19,591 nt of DNA from JAXDLK01 sp034666665 (GTDB taxonomy: Bacteria; Desulfobacterota; Binatia; JACPRU01). The stretch covers positions 1-19,591 of the forward strand of contig JAXDLK010000358.1 of assembly GCA_034666665.1 (NCBI GenBank), written 5' to 3'. Each line of letters opens with the position of its first letter. The stretch's first letter is position 1. The notes beneath the pieces are model-generated. The model saw only the letters and a list, made by a program, of their open reading frames with translations. It ran no database searches and was not told where the DNA came from. A program made the translations under genes and the position numbers. Shown one piece after another: positions 6,922-14,602 of this stretch.

Positions 6922-8868
6922 GTGGCCGCCCCCGGGGAAGTCTTGAACGTCCTCCACATCGAGTCGAGCCCGCTCACGGCATTGACCGAGATCGGCCAGC
7001 TCGCGCTCGCGAGCGCGGACCTGCGTGCGCTCTTCGACGAGGTCACGGCGCGACTGTCCCGCCGCTTCGGAGCGGATGTGTCGATCGCGGTCGACGTGCC
7101 GGAGCTCGGCATCGAGCGAGAGGCGCCGTCCTCGACCGAGCGCTCGCCCGGCGACGTGCGGGTGCCGATCGAAGCTCGCGAGCGGCCGCTCGGCGTTATC
7201 GGCGTCGCCCGCCCTTCGCTCCGCGCGGACGAGCTGCAGCTCCTCGAGAGCGTGGCCGCCATCCTCGCCGGCGCGATCGAGCGGCACGAACGCGAAGCGG
7301 CGCTCCGGCGGAACGAGCAGAAGTTCCGCGGGATCTTCGAGTCGAGCCTCGACGCGATCGCGATCCACCGTCATCCCCGCGGCCCGTTCCTCGAGGTGAA
7401 CGAGGAGTTCGAGCGCCTCTCGGGATTCCGCCGGGCGGAAGTCGTCGGGGTGACCGCGGAGGAGCTCGGCATCTGGGAAAATGATCGCGAGACGTACGAC
7501 GACGTCCGCGACGTCCTTCTCGACGGCGGCATCGTGCAGAATCGAGAGGTCCGCTTTCGCCTGCAGAACGGCACCGTCGCCTGGATGCTCTACTCCGCCG
7601 CGCGCGTCGACCTCGGCGGCGAGCCTTGCGTGCTGTCCTTCATGCGCGACATCGGCTCGCTCAAGCGGGCGGAGGAGGACCTCTCGCAGGCGCGCGACGA
7701 AGCCCTCGAGGGATCGCGGCTCAAGTCCGCGTTCCTCGCGAACATGAGCCACGAGATCCGCACGCCGCTGAACATCATCCTCGGCTACAACTCGCTCGTG
7801 TCCGATCACCTCGAGGAGGTCGGCGACCACAGCCAGGAATCGCTGTTCGACGTCATCACGCGCGCGAGCAAGCGGCTGATCCAGACGATCGACGGGATCC
7901 TCGACCTCTCGACGCTCGAAGCCGGCGGCTTCGAGATCAAGCCGCAACCGATTTCGGTTCGCGCGGTCACCGAGCGCGTGTTCGAGGAGCTCTCGCCGGT
8001 CGGGCGGCGAAAGGGGCTTTCGCTCTCGCTTTCGGCCGAGGCGGGAAGTCCCGTCGTCCTCTTCGACGAGTACTGCCTGACGCAGGCGATCGCGGCGCTC
8101 CTCGGCAACGCGATCAAGTTCACCGAGAGCGGCGGCGTCGCCGCGCGTCTTCATCGCGACGACGGCGGCGCCCTCTGTCTCGAGGTCTCCGACACCGGTG
8201 TCGGCATCGACAAGCCGTACCTGCAGAAGCTCTTCGAGCCGTTCTCTCAGGAGGACAGCGGCTACGCGCGCCGCTACGAGGGCACCGGCCTCGGCCTCGC
8301 GCTCACGCGAAAGTACCTCGACCTGAACGGCGCGCGGGTGTCCGTCGAGAGCGAGAAGGGAAGCGGATCGACGTTCCGCATCCATTTCGCGAAGTCGTCG
8401 GAGCTCGGCGTCGCCGCGGCGCCGCGCGAGAAGGAAGTGCGGCGCTCGGCACAGACGGACTTCCTCGCCGACCGGCCGCGCGTGCTGATCGTCGAGGACG
8501 ACTTCGACACCCAGGCGTACATGAAGGTCCTGCTCCGCGACCGGTACGAGGTTTCCGCCGCGTCGAGTGCCGAGGAGGCGCGTCGAGAGCTCGAGGAGTT
8601 CAAGTCGGAGATCCGCATCATCCTGATGGACCTGTCGCTCAAGGGCAGCGAGGACGGCCTCCAGCTGACGAGCTGGATTCGCGAGCAGCCGGAGTGGCGG
8701 GGAGTTCCGATCGTCGCCACCACCGCGCACGCGTTCTCCAGCGATCGCGCGCACGCCCTCGAGGCGGGCTGCAACGCGTACCTCGCGAAACCGTTCGACT
8801 ACGAGGAGCTCTTCTCCGTGATGGCGGACCTGCTCGCCTCGCCGGCGCTCCTCGGCGTCGCCCATTGA
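6922..8868 (+). CDS. soluble hybrid histidine kinase (GAF-PAS-HisKA-HATPase-REC)
   Basis: A 648-residue signalling protein without membrane segments, so a cytoplasmic sensor. Domains in order are a GAF-like region (about 20-125), a PAS domain (about 133-250, opening NEQKFRGIFESSLDAI), HisKA with MSHEIRTPLN (phospho-accepting His277), a HATPase with the N box LLGNAIKF (393-400), DTGVGID and YEGTGLGLAL, and a receiver domain (about 519-640) with acidic pocket EDD (525-527), phospho-acceptor Asp570 and Lys623. No output domain follows the receiver, so a separate phosphotransfer or response regulator is expected; none is in the window. It sits between the EamA transporter (56-bp gap) and rpiA (33-bp gap), suggesting co-transcription with pentose phosphate genes. 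The signal is unknown. Confidence 0.93.
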   Translation: MAAPGEVLNVLHIESSPLTALTEIGQLALASADLRALFDEVTARLSRRFGADVSIAVDVPELGIEREAPSSTERSPGDVRVPIEARERPLGVIGVARPSLRADELQLLESVAAILAGAIERHEREAALRRNEQKFRGIFESSLDAIAIHRHPRGPFLEVNEEFERLSGFRRAEVVGVTAEELGIWENDRETYDDVRDVLLDGGIVQNREVRFRLQNGTVAWMLYSAARVDLGGEPCVLSFMRDIGSLKRAEEDLSQARDEALEGSRLKSAFLANMSHEIRTPLNIILGYNSLVSDHLEEVGDHSQESLFDVITRASKRLIQTIDGILDLSTLEAGGFEIKPQPISVRAVTERVFEELSPVGRRKGLSLSLSAEAGSPVVLFDEYCLTQAIAALLGNAIKFTESGGVAARLHRDDGGALCLEVSDTGVGIDKPYLQKLFEPFSQEDSGYARRYEGTGLGLALTRKYLDLNGARVSVESEKGSGSTFRIHFAKSSELGVAAAPREKEVRRSAQTDFLADRPRVLIVEDDFDTQAYMKVLLRDRYEVSAASSAEEARRELEEFKSEIRIILMDLSLKGSEDGLQLTSWIREQPEWRGVPIVATTAHAFSSDRAHALEAGCNAYLAKPFDYEELFSVMADLLASPALLGVAH

Positions 8869-8901
8869 CCGGAGCGCCCGGGCCGGGCGACACGTGGCCG
8901 C

Positions 8902-9579
8902 ATGGAGGGAGTCGGAACCCTGCGGCCGCTCGCGGAAGCCGCGGCGGATCTCGTCACGAACGGGGCCCGCGTCGGGCTCGGCACCGGTCGGGCGGCGAGC
9001 GCGGTCGTACGCGTCCTCGGTGAGCGAGTCGCGGCCGGGCTTCGTTTCGCCGGCGTTCCCACTTCGGAAGCGACGCGCGCTCTCGCCGAGTCGCTCGGCA
9101 TCCCGCTCCTCACGCTGGCCGACGCCGGCACGCTCGATCTGACGATCGACGGCGCGGACGAGATCGATCCGCGGCTCGATCTCATCAAGGGGCTCGGCGG
9201 AGCGCTCCTCCGGGAGAAGGTCGTCGCCGCCTCCTCGGCGCGGCTGGTGATCGTCGCCGGCGAGGACAAGCTCGTCGAGCGTCTCGGTGTGCGCACCCCG
9301 CTGCCGGTCGAGGTGATCCCGTTCGCGCTGCCGCTGTGTGTCCGGAGGATCGCCGAGCTCGGTGCGCGCCCGGTGCTTCGCGGCGGCGCGGACGGCGCCT
9401 ACCTGACGGACAACCGGAACCACGTGCTCGACTGCAAGTTCCCCGAGATCGCCGATCCGGCGGGCCTCGACCGAGCGCTGCGGGCAATCCCGGGCGTCGC
9501 CGGCACCGGCCTCTTCGTCGGTATGGTGGAGCGCGCGCTGGTGCTCTCGGGTGCGAGCGTCAAGACACTGGTTTTGTGA
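8902..9579 (+). CDS. rpiA: ribose-5-phosphate isomerase A
   Basis: Interconverts ribulose-5-phosphate and ribose-5-phosphate in the pentose phosphate pathway. The 225-residue length is typical. Motifs include GLGTGRAAS (25-33, the phosphate loop, with Arg-Ala where many relatives have Ser-Thr), PTSEATRALA (53-62), the catalytic DGADEID (83-89, Asp83 and Asp86), and KGLGGALLREK (96-106), in which Lys96 and Glu105 match the active-site Lys and Glu of the E. coli enzyme. The ATG at 8902 has no clear Shine-Dalgarno, but the N terminus begins right where the family fold starts. Only 12 bp separate it from the second transketolase, so the two are almost certainly co-transcribed. Confidence 0.96.
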   Translation: MEGVGTLRPLAEAAADLVTNGARVGLGTGRAASAVVRVLGERVAAGLRFAGVPTSEATRALAESLGIPLLTLADAGTLDLTIDGADEIDPRLDLIKGLGGALLREKVVAASSARLVIVAGEDKLVERLGVRTPLPVEVIPFALPLCVRRIAELGARPVLRGGADGAYLTDNRNHVLDCKFPEIADPAGLDRALRAIPGVAGTGLFVGMVERALVLSGASVKTLVL

Positions 9580-9591
9580 TAGGCAGCGGGC

Positions 9592-11640
9592 ATGTCGGCC
9601 CGCGATCTGGACCAGCTCTCGATCGATGCGATCCGCTTCCTTTCCGTGGACGCGGTGCAGAACGCGAACTCGGGGCACCCGGGGCTGCCGATGGGCGCGG
9701 CGGCGATGGCGTACGTGCTCTGGACGCGGTTTCTCGAGCACGACCCCGCGGAGCCGAAGTGGCCGGATCGCGATCGCTTCGTGCTCTCGGCCGGACACGG
9801 ATCGGCGCTCCTCTACACGCTCCTCCACCTGACCGGCTACGACCTCTCGCTCGACGACCTGAAGAGCTTCCGCCAATGGGGGAGCCGCACCCCCGGCCAC
9901 CCCGAGAGCGATCTCACGCCGGGCGTCGAGGCAACCACGGGCCCGCTCGGCCAGGGCATCTCCAACGCCGTCGGCATGGCGATCGTCGAGGCGCACCTCG
10001 CCGCCCGCTTCAATCGCGACGGGCACGAGGTCGTCGATCACTACACGTACGTGCTCGCGAGCGACGGCGATCTCATGGAGGGCGTCGCTTCGGAAGCATG
10101 CTCCCTCGCCGGGCACCTGCGTCTGGGAAAGCTCGTCGTGCTCTACGACGACAACCGCGTCACGCTCGCCGGCACGACGTCGCTCTCCTTCACCGAGGAC
10201 GTCTGCGGCCGTTTCCGCGCCTACGGCTGGCACGTGCAGCACCTCGACGACGGCAACGATCTCGCCGCCGTCGAGCACGCGATCCGTGCCGCCAGACGCG
10301 TCACCGCACAGCCCTCGATCATCGTCGCCAGGACGACGATCGGATACGGCGCCCCGAAGAAGCAGGGAACGTTCGAGGCTCACGGCTCACCGCTCGGTCC
10401 TGACGAGGTGCGCGCCGCGAAGGAGCAGGCCGGGTGGCCGGTCGAGCCCGCCTTTCACGTGCCCGCGGAGGCGCTGGAAAACTTCCGCCAGGCGCTCTCG
10501 CGCGGCGCAGCGCTCCGCAAGGAATGGGACGGCCTACTGGTCGCGTACGCGCGCGCCTTTCCGGACCTCGCCGCCGAGCTCCGGCGGCGGATCGCCGGCG
10601 AGCTCCGCAAGGAGTGGTGGAAAGGCCTTCCGGAGTTCCCGGCCGACGAGAAGGGACTGGCAACGCGGAAGGCCTCGGAGGCCGCGATGCAGTCGCTCGC
10701 CCGCACGGTCCCGGAGCTCGTCGGCGGCTCGGCCGATCTCAACAACTCGACGTTCACCTGGCTGAAGGGCGAGGGTGACTTCGAAAGCCCGGACACCTCG
10801 CCGGCGGACGTGCAAGGCGCGGTCGGCGGTGCATGGGGCTACGAAGGCAGGAACGTTCACTTCGGCGTCCGCGAGCACGCCATGGGCGCCGCCGTGAACG
10901 GCATGGCGCTCCACGGCGGCATCATCCCGTACGGCGCGACGTTCCTGATCTTCTCCGATTACATGCGTCCGGCGGTCCGCCTGTCGGCGCTCTCCCATCT
11001 CGGTTCGATCTGGGTGTACACGCACGACTCGATCGCGCTCGGCGAGGACGGCCCGACGCACCAGGCCGTCGAGCACTACGCCGCGCTGCGCGCGATCCCG
11101 GACCTCCTCTTCGTCCGGCCCGCGGACGCCAACGAGACCGTGTGGGCGTGGCGCGTGGCGCTCGAGAACCGTCACCGCCCGACGGCGCTCGCGCTCACGC
11201 GGCAGAACGTGCCGACGCTCGATCGCGGCCGCTACGCGCCGGCGGAGGGCCTGCGCCGCGGCGCGTACGTGCTGAACCCCGACGTCGACGACCCGACCCT
11301 GATCCTCATGGCCACCGGCTCCGAGGTGCAGCACGTGGTCGCCGCCGAGCAGGATCTCTCCGCCCGCGGGCTCCGCGTCCGTCTGGTCTCGATGCCCAGC
11401 TGGGAGCTGTTCGCGGAGCAGCCGCCGGAGTACCGTGACGCCGTGCTTCCCCGCTCGGTCGTCCGGCGGCTCGCCGTCGAGGCGGGCGTGACCCTCGGCT
11501 GGGAGCGGTGGGTCGGCGATCGCGGTGTGATCATCGGGCTCGACCGCTTCGGGGCTTCCGCGCCCGGGGGCCGCGTGATGAAGGAGCTCGGCTTCACCAA
11601 GGAGAACGTGATCGCGCGCGCCCTCGAGCTCGCCGGCTGA
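9592..11640 (+). CDS. tkt: transketolase (second copy, in the rpiA-tal cluster)
   Basis: A 682-residue ThDP-dependent transketolase, complete by motif: NSGHPG (His29), SDGDLMEG with YDDN (157-164 and 185-188), HFGVREHAMG with catalytic Glu428, and HDSIALGEDGPTHQ. It catalyses ketol transfer between pentose, sedoheptulose, erythrose and fructose phosphates. Placed 12 bp after rpiA and 26 bp before transaldolase, it is the copy dedicated to the pentose phosphate operon. It differs from the transketolase at 1603 throughout, for example YDDNRVTLAGTTSL against YDNNHITIEGHTDW and ADLNNSTFTW against ADLAPSTKTR. The two are therefore old paralogues or one was acquired separately; this is not a recent duplication. 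Confidence 0.96.
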   Translation: MSARDLDQLSIDAIRFLSVDAVQNANSGHPGLPMGAAAMAYVLWTRFLEHDPAEPKWPDRDRFVLSAGHGSALLYTLLHLTGYDLSLDDLKSFRQWGSRTPGHPESDLTPGVEATTGPLGQGISNAVGMAIVEAHLAARFNRDGHEVVDHYTYVLASDGDLMEGVASEACSLAGHLRLGKLVVLYDDNRVTLAGTTSLSFTEDVCGRFRAYGWHVQHLDDGNDLAAVEHAIRAARRVTAQPSIIVARTTIGYGAPKKQGTFEAHGSPLGPDEVRAAKEQAGWPVEPAFHVPAEALENFRQALSRGAALRKEWDGLLVAYARAFPDLAAELRRRIAGELRKEWWKGLPEFPADEKGLATRKASEAAMQSLARTVPELVGGSADLNNSTFTWLKGEGDFESPDTSPADVQGAVGGAWGYEGRNVHFGVREHAMGAAVNGMALHGGIIPYGATFLIFSDYMRPAVRLSALSHLGSIWVYTHDSIALGEDGPTHQAVEHYAALRAIPDLLFVRPADANETVWAWRVALENRHRPTALALTRQNVPTLDRGRYAPAEGLRRGAYVLNPDVDDPTLILMATGSEVQHVVAAEQDLSARGLRVRLVSMPSWELFAEQPPEYRDAVLPRSVVRRLAVEAGVTLGWERWVGDRGVIIGLDRFGASAPGGRVMKELGFTKENVIARALELAG

Positions 11641-11654
11641 GGCGCGTCGTAGCG

Positions 11655-11660
11655 AAGGAG
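11655..11660 (+). promoter_or_regulatory. ribosome binding site of transaldolase
   Basis: AAGGAG lies six bases before the ATG at 11667 and fixes that start. The frame is open upstream into the transketolase gene (from 11508), but that part is out-of-frame shadow. Confidence 0.85.
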
Positions 11661-11666
11661 AGCAGC

Positions 11667-12902
11667 ATGGCGAACCCTCTCGTCGAGCTCCGCAAGCTCG
11701 GCCAGTCCCCCTGGCACGACAACATCAAGCGCGAGCAGCTGACGTCGGGAAGCCTGAAGCGGCTCGTCGATGCCGGTGAGATCACGGGTCTCACGTCGAA
11801 TCCGACGATCTTCGAGCAGGCGATCTCGGGCGGCGGCGAGTACGACGCAGACCTGCGGCGCCTGACCGCGGAAGGCAAGGGCGCCGAGGAGATCTTCTAC
11901 GCGCTCGCGATCGACGACATCCGCGCGGCTGCCGACCTCTTCCGTGGAGTCTACGAGGAGACCGGCACCAAGGACGGCTACGTATCCATCGAGGTTGCGC
12001 CCCGGCTGGCCCACGACACCGCGCGCACGATCGAGGAGGCACAGCGCCTCTGGCGCACGGTCGACCGGCCGAACTTGATGGTGAAGATCCCCGCGACGAT
12101 GGAGGGGCTGCCCGCGATCGAGCAGTCGATCGCCGACGGCATCAACATCAACATCACGCTGATCTTCTCGCGCGAGCGCTACGCGGCGGTGATGGACGCC
12201 TATCTCCGCGGCCTCATCCGCCGCGTCGAAGCCAACGGCAAGATCGATCGCGTGCACTCGGTGGCGAGCTTCTTCGTCTCGCGCGTCGATTCGCTGGTGG
12301 ACAAGCTCCTCGACGAGCGAATCGCGGAAAAGCCCGCGGGGCGTGAACGACTGGAGGCGGTGAAGGGCAAAGCGGCGATCGCGAACGCCAAGCTCGCCTA
12401 CCAGGACTTCCGCAAGAAGTTCGCGACCGAGGCGTACGCGGGTCTTCGCGGCCACGGCGCGAACCTGCAGCGCCCGCTCTGGGCGAGCACGTCGACGAAG
12501 AACCCGGCGTACCCGGACGTCTACTACGTCGAGGAGCTGATCGGACCCGACACGGTCGACACCATGCCCCCGGCGACGATCGACGCGTACCGCGACCACG
12601 GAAAACCCGAGGTGCGCCTCGACAAGGACGTCGATCAGGCGGAGCGGGCAATGGCGGACCTGGCCGCCGCGGGCATCGACATGGAGGCCGTCACCCGCAA
12701 GCTGGAGGACGACGGCGTCGCCGCGTTCGCGAAGTCGTTCGACTCGCTGATCTCGACCGTGGAGGAGCGGCGCCAGGCGGCGATCGGCGGAGCGAACCCC
12801 GGCGGCGGCAGCGCGAAAACCGACGGCGCCGCCAAGCCCGAAACCGCGGCCGCGAAGGATGCTGCGGATGCGGCGAACCCGCGGTCCTCGTCGCAGCGCT
12901 GA
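11667..12902 (+). CDS. tal: transaldolase with Ala-rich C-terminal tail
   Basis: Transfers a dihydroxyacetone unit between sedoheptulose-7-phosphate and glyceraldehyde-3-phosphate through a Schiff base. The protein has 411 residues. The N-terminal motif GLTSNPTIFEQAI (41-53), NLMVKIPAT with the Schiff-base Lys140, and INITLIFSRERY identify the longer bacterial Tal type (about 370 residues). Later WASTSTKNPAYPDVYYVEELIGPDTVDTMP is typical of that group. The extra length is a tail from about residue 374 to 411 made of Gly, Ala, Lys, Ser and Pro, with no family counterpart that I know. The stop codon overlaps the next ATG (TGATG at 12900-12904), so the downstream phosphatase is probably translationally coupled. 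Confidence 0.95.
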   Translation: MANPLVELRKLGQSPWHDNIKREQLTSGSLKRLVDAGEITGLTSNPTIFEQAISGGGEYDADLRRLTAEGKGAEEIFYALAIDDIRAAADLFRGVYEETGTKDGYVSIEVAPRLAHDTARTIEEAQRLWRTVDRPNLMVKIPATMEGLPAIEQSIADGININITLIFSRERYAAVMDAYLRGLIRRVEANGKIDRVHSVASFFVSRVDSLVDKLLDERIAEKPAGRERLEAVKGKAAIANAKLAYQDFRKKFATEAYAGLRGHGANLQRPLWASTSTKNPAYPDVYYVEELIGPDTVDTMPPATIDAYRDHGKPEVRLDKDVDQAERAMADLAAAGIDMEAVTRKLEDDGVAAFAKSFDSLISTVEERRQAAIGGANPGGGSAKTDGAAKPETAAAKDAADAANPRSSSQR

Positions 12903-13573
12903 TGCCGGCGACGCGCGTTTTCCTGGTCCGTCACGGGGCGACCGTCCTCTCCGCGGAGGACCGCTTCGCCGGATCGACGGACGTCGAGCTCTCCGACGAG
13001 GGACGCGCGCAGGCGCGGCGTCTCGGCGAGCGCATCGCGGGCGAGCCGCTCGCGGCGGTGTACGCGAGCCCGATGCGGCGCGCGCGCGACACGGCGAGGC
13101 TGATCGCCGGCGAGAAGCCGCTCGAGGTGGTGGTCCGCGAGGGTCTTCGCGAGATCGACCACGGCCGCTGGGAGCAGCTCACGAGGAAGGAGGTCGAGGC
13201 CTCCTTCCCGGACGAGTACGCGGCCTGGGAGACCGACCCGTTCACCTCGGCGCCGCTCCGCGGAGAGACGGGGCTCGCCGTGGTGGCGCGGGCGTTGCCG
13301 GTCCTGCGCGAGATCGTCGCGGCGCACGGCGGCCAGAAGGTGCTCGTGGTGTCGCACAAGGCGACGATTCGCCTCCTGCTCGCGGTGTTTCTCGGCTTCG
13401 ATGCGCGTACGTACCGCGACCGCCTCGATCAGCTCCCCTGCTCGCTCAACATCCTCGACTTCAAGGATCCGGGACGCGCGCGGCTGATGCTCTTCAACGA
13501 CGTCGCGCACTACGCGGGGTATCCGGGAGAGCCCGGCGCGCGACTGTCCAAGTGGTGGGACGAGAAGGAATAG
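12902..13573 (+). CDS. histidine phosphatase superfamily enzyme (phosphoglycerate-mutase-like)
   Basis: A 223-residue branch-1 histidine phosphatase. It opens with FLVRHGAT (nucleophile His11 after Arg10), has YASPMRRARDTA (54-65), REIDHGRWE with acid/base candidate Glu84, and VVSHKATIRLLLA with His152. The family covers cofactor-dependent phosphoglycerate mutases, fructose-2,6-bisphosphatase, alpha-ribazole phosphatase and other sugar-phosphate phosphatases; sequence alone does not choose among them. The length and the GRWE and DHG features suit a phosphatase better than glycolytic GpmA, which is longer. It starts on the last base of the transaldolase stop, so it is made together with pentose phosphate enzymes, and a sugar-phosphate substrate is a reasonable guess. 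Confidence 0.88.
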   Translation: MPATRVFLVRHGATVLSAEDRFAGSTDVELSDEGRAQARRLGERIAGEPLAAVYASPMRRARDTARLIAGEKPLEVVVREGLREIDHGRWEQLTRKEVEASFPDEYAAWETDPFTSAPLRGETGLAVVARALPVLREIVAAHGGQKVLVVSHKATIRLLLAVFLGFDARTYRDRLDQLPCSLNILDFKDPGRARLMLFNDVAHYAGYPGEPGARLSKWWDEKE

Positions 13574-13595
13574 CCAGGTGCGCTTCCTGCTCTTC

Positions 13596-13643
13596 ACCTC
13601 TCCCGCGAGGGGAGAGGTCGGCGCGCAGGCGCCGGGTGAGGGG
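13596..13643. repeat. CTCTCCC-type intergenic palindrome, copy 2
   Basis: Hairpin ACCTCTCCC (13596-13604) / GGGAGAGGT (13610-13618), loop GCGAG, followed by GCGCCGGGTGAGGGG (13629-13643). The same GCGCCGGGTGAGGG occurs at 15713-15726 near copy 3. It lies in the 113-bp gap between the phosphatase and gnd and may act in mRNA processing or attenuation. No T-tract follows. Confidence 0.75.
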
Positions 13644-13686
13644 TGCGAAGTCGCGTCGAACGACGCCTCTACGTAGGAGCAACTGA

Positions 13687-14586
13687 ATGCAAATCGGCTT
13701 CGTCGGTCTCGGCAAGATGGGCATGAACATGGTGACGCGGCTCCGCCGCGATCGCCATGACGTCGTCGTCCACGACCTCTCGACCGACAAGGTGCGCGAG
13801 GCGGAGGCGACGGGCGCGGTCGGCACCGGCTCGCTCGCCGATCTCGTCGGCAAGCTCGCGAAGCCGCGCGCCGTGTGGGTGATGGTGCCGGCCGGGAAGC
13901 CGACCGAGGAGACGGTGCGGCAGCTCGCGGCAGCGCTCGAGGCCGACGACGTCGTGATCGACGGCGGCAACACCTACTACAAGGACGACGTCCGCCGCGC
14001 GGGCGAGCTCTCGGCGCGCGGCATCCATTACCTGGACGCCGGCACCAGCGGCGGCATCTGGGGCCTGGAGCTCGGCTACTGCCTGATGATCGGCGGCCCG
14101 GAGCCGGTGTTTCGCCGCGTCGAGCCGGTCTTCCGCACCCTCGCGCCCGAGAACGGCTATCTCCACGTGGGCGGCTCGGGCTCCGGGCACTACGTGAAGA
14201 TGATTCACAACGGCATCGAGTACGCGCTGATGCAATCGTACGCCGAGGGCTTCGAGCTGCTCGCGAAGAGCGATTACGGGCTCGATCTCGCGGGCATCGC
14301 CGAGCTCTGGATGCACGGAAGCGTCGTGCGATCCTGGCTCCTCGAGCTCGCGGGTACGGCGCTGCGGGCGGACCCGAAGCTCGAATCGATCCGCGGCTGG
14401 GTCGCCGACTCCGGCGAGGGGCGCTGGACGGTGCTCGACGCGATCGAGAAGGACGTGCCGGCGGCGCTGATCACGCAGTCGCTGTTCGTCCGCTTCCGCT
14501 CGCGCCAGGAGGATTCCTTCGGCGAGAAGATGCTGGCGGCGCTGAGGAACCAGTTCGGCGGCCACGCGGTGAAGAGGAAGTCCTGA
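13687..14586 (+). CDS. gnd: 6-phosphogluconate dehydrogenase, decarboxylating, short type
   Basis: Oxidatively decarboxylates 6-phosphogluconate to ribulose-5-phosphate. At 299 residues it belongs to the short GndA/YqeC type, not the 470-residue type. The Rossmann motif GFVGLGKMG is at 4-12. The acidic Asp30 at the end of the second strand (VVVHDLSTDK), with no nearby Arg typical of NADP+ enzymes, suggests NAD+ preference. The substrate motif VIDGGNTYYKDD is at 90-101, DAGTSGGIWG at 117-126, and catalytic Lys171 and Asn175 lie in YVKMIHNGIEYA. AGGAG at 13675-13679 is well spaced before ATG 13687. Its stop overlaps an ATG (TGATG) that opens a five-codon frame before the hydrolase gene. It is the only oxidative-branch enzyme in the window. 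Confidence 0.95.
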   Translation: MQIGFVGLGKMGMNMVTRLRRDRHDVVVHDLSTDKVREAEATGAVGTGSLADLVGKLAKPRAVWVMVPAGKPTEETVRQLAAALEADDVVIDGGNTYYKDDVRRAGELSARGIHYLDAGTSGGIWGLELGYCLMIGGPEPVFRRVEPVFRTLAPENGYLHVGGSGSGHYVKMIHNGIEYALMQSYAEGFELLAKSDYGLDLAGIAELWMHGSVVRSWLLELAGTALRADPKLESIRGWVADSGEGRWTVLDAIEKDVPAALITQSLFVRFRSRQEDSFGEKMLAALRNQFGGHAVKRKS

Positions 14587-14602
14587 TGGACCGCAAATCG
14601 TG

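Noticed and set aside
8284..8868. Separate response regulator gene
   Set aside because: The receiver domain is in the same frame as the kinase, with a continuous linker and no stop or start between them.
6667..10383. A 1238-codon open frame on the minus strand across the kinase, rpiA and transketolase genes
   Set aside because: It is antisense to three genes with full family motifs. Its composition (Arg, Glu, Asp, Val, Ala) is what G/C-rich third positions give on the opposite strand, and no domain is recognisable.
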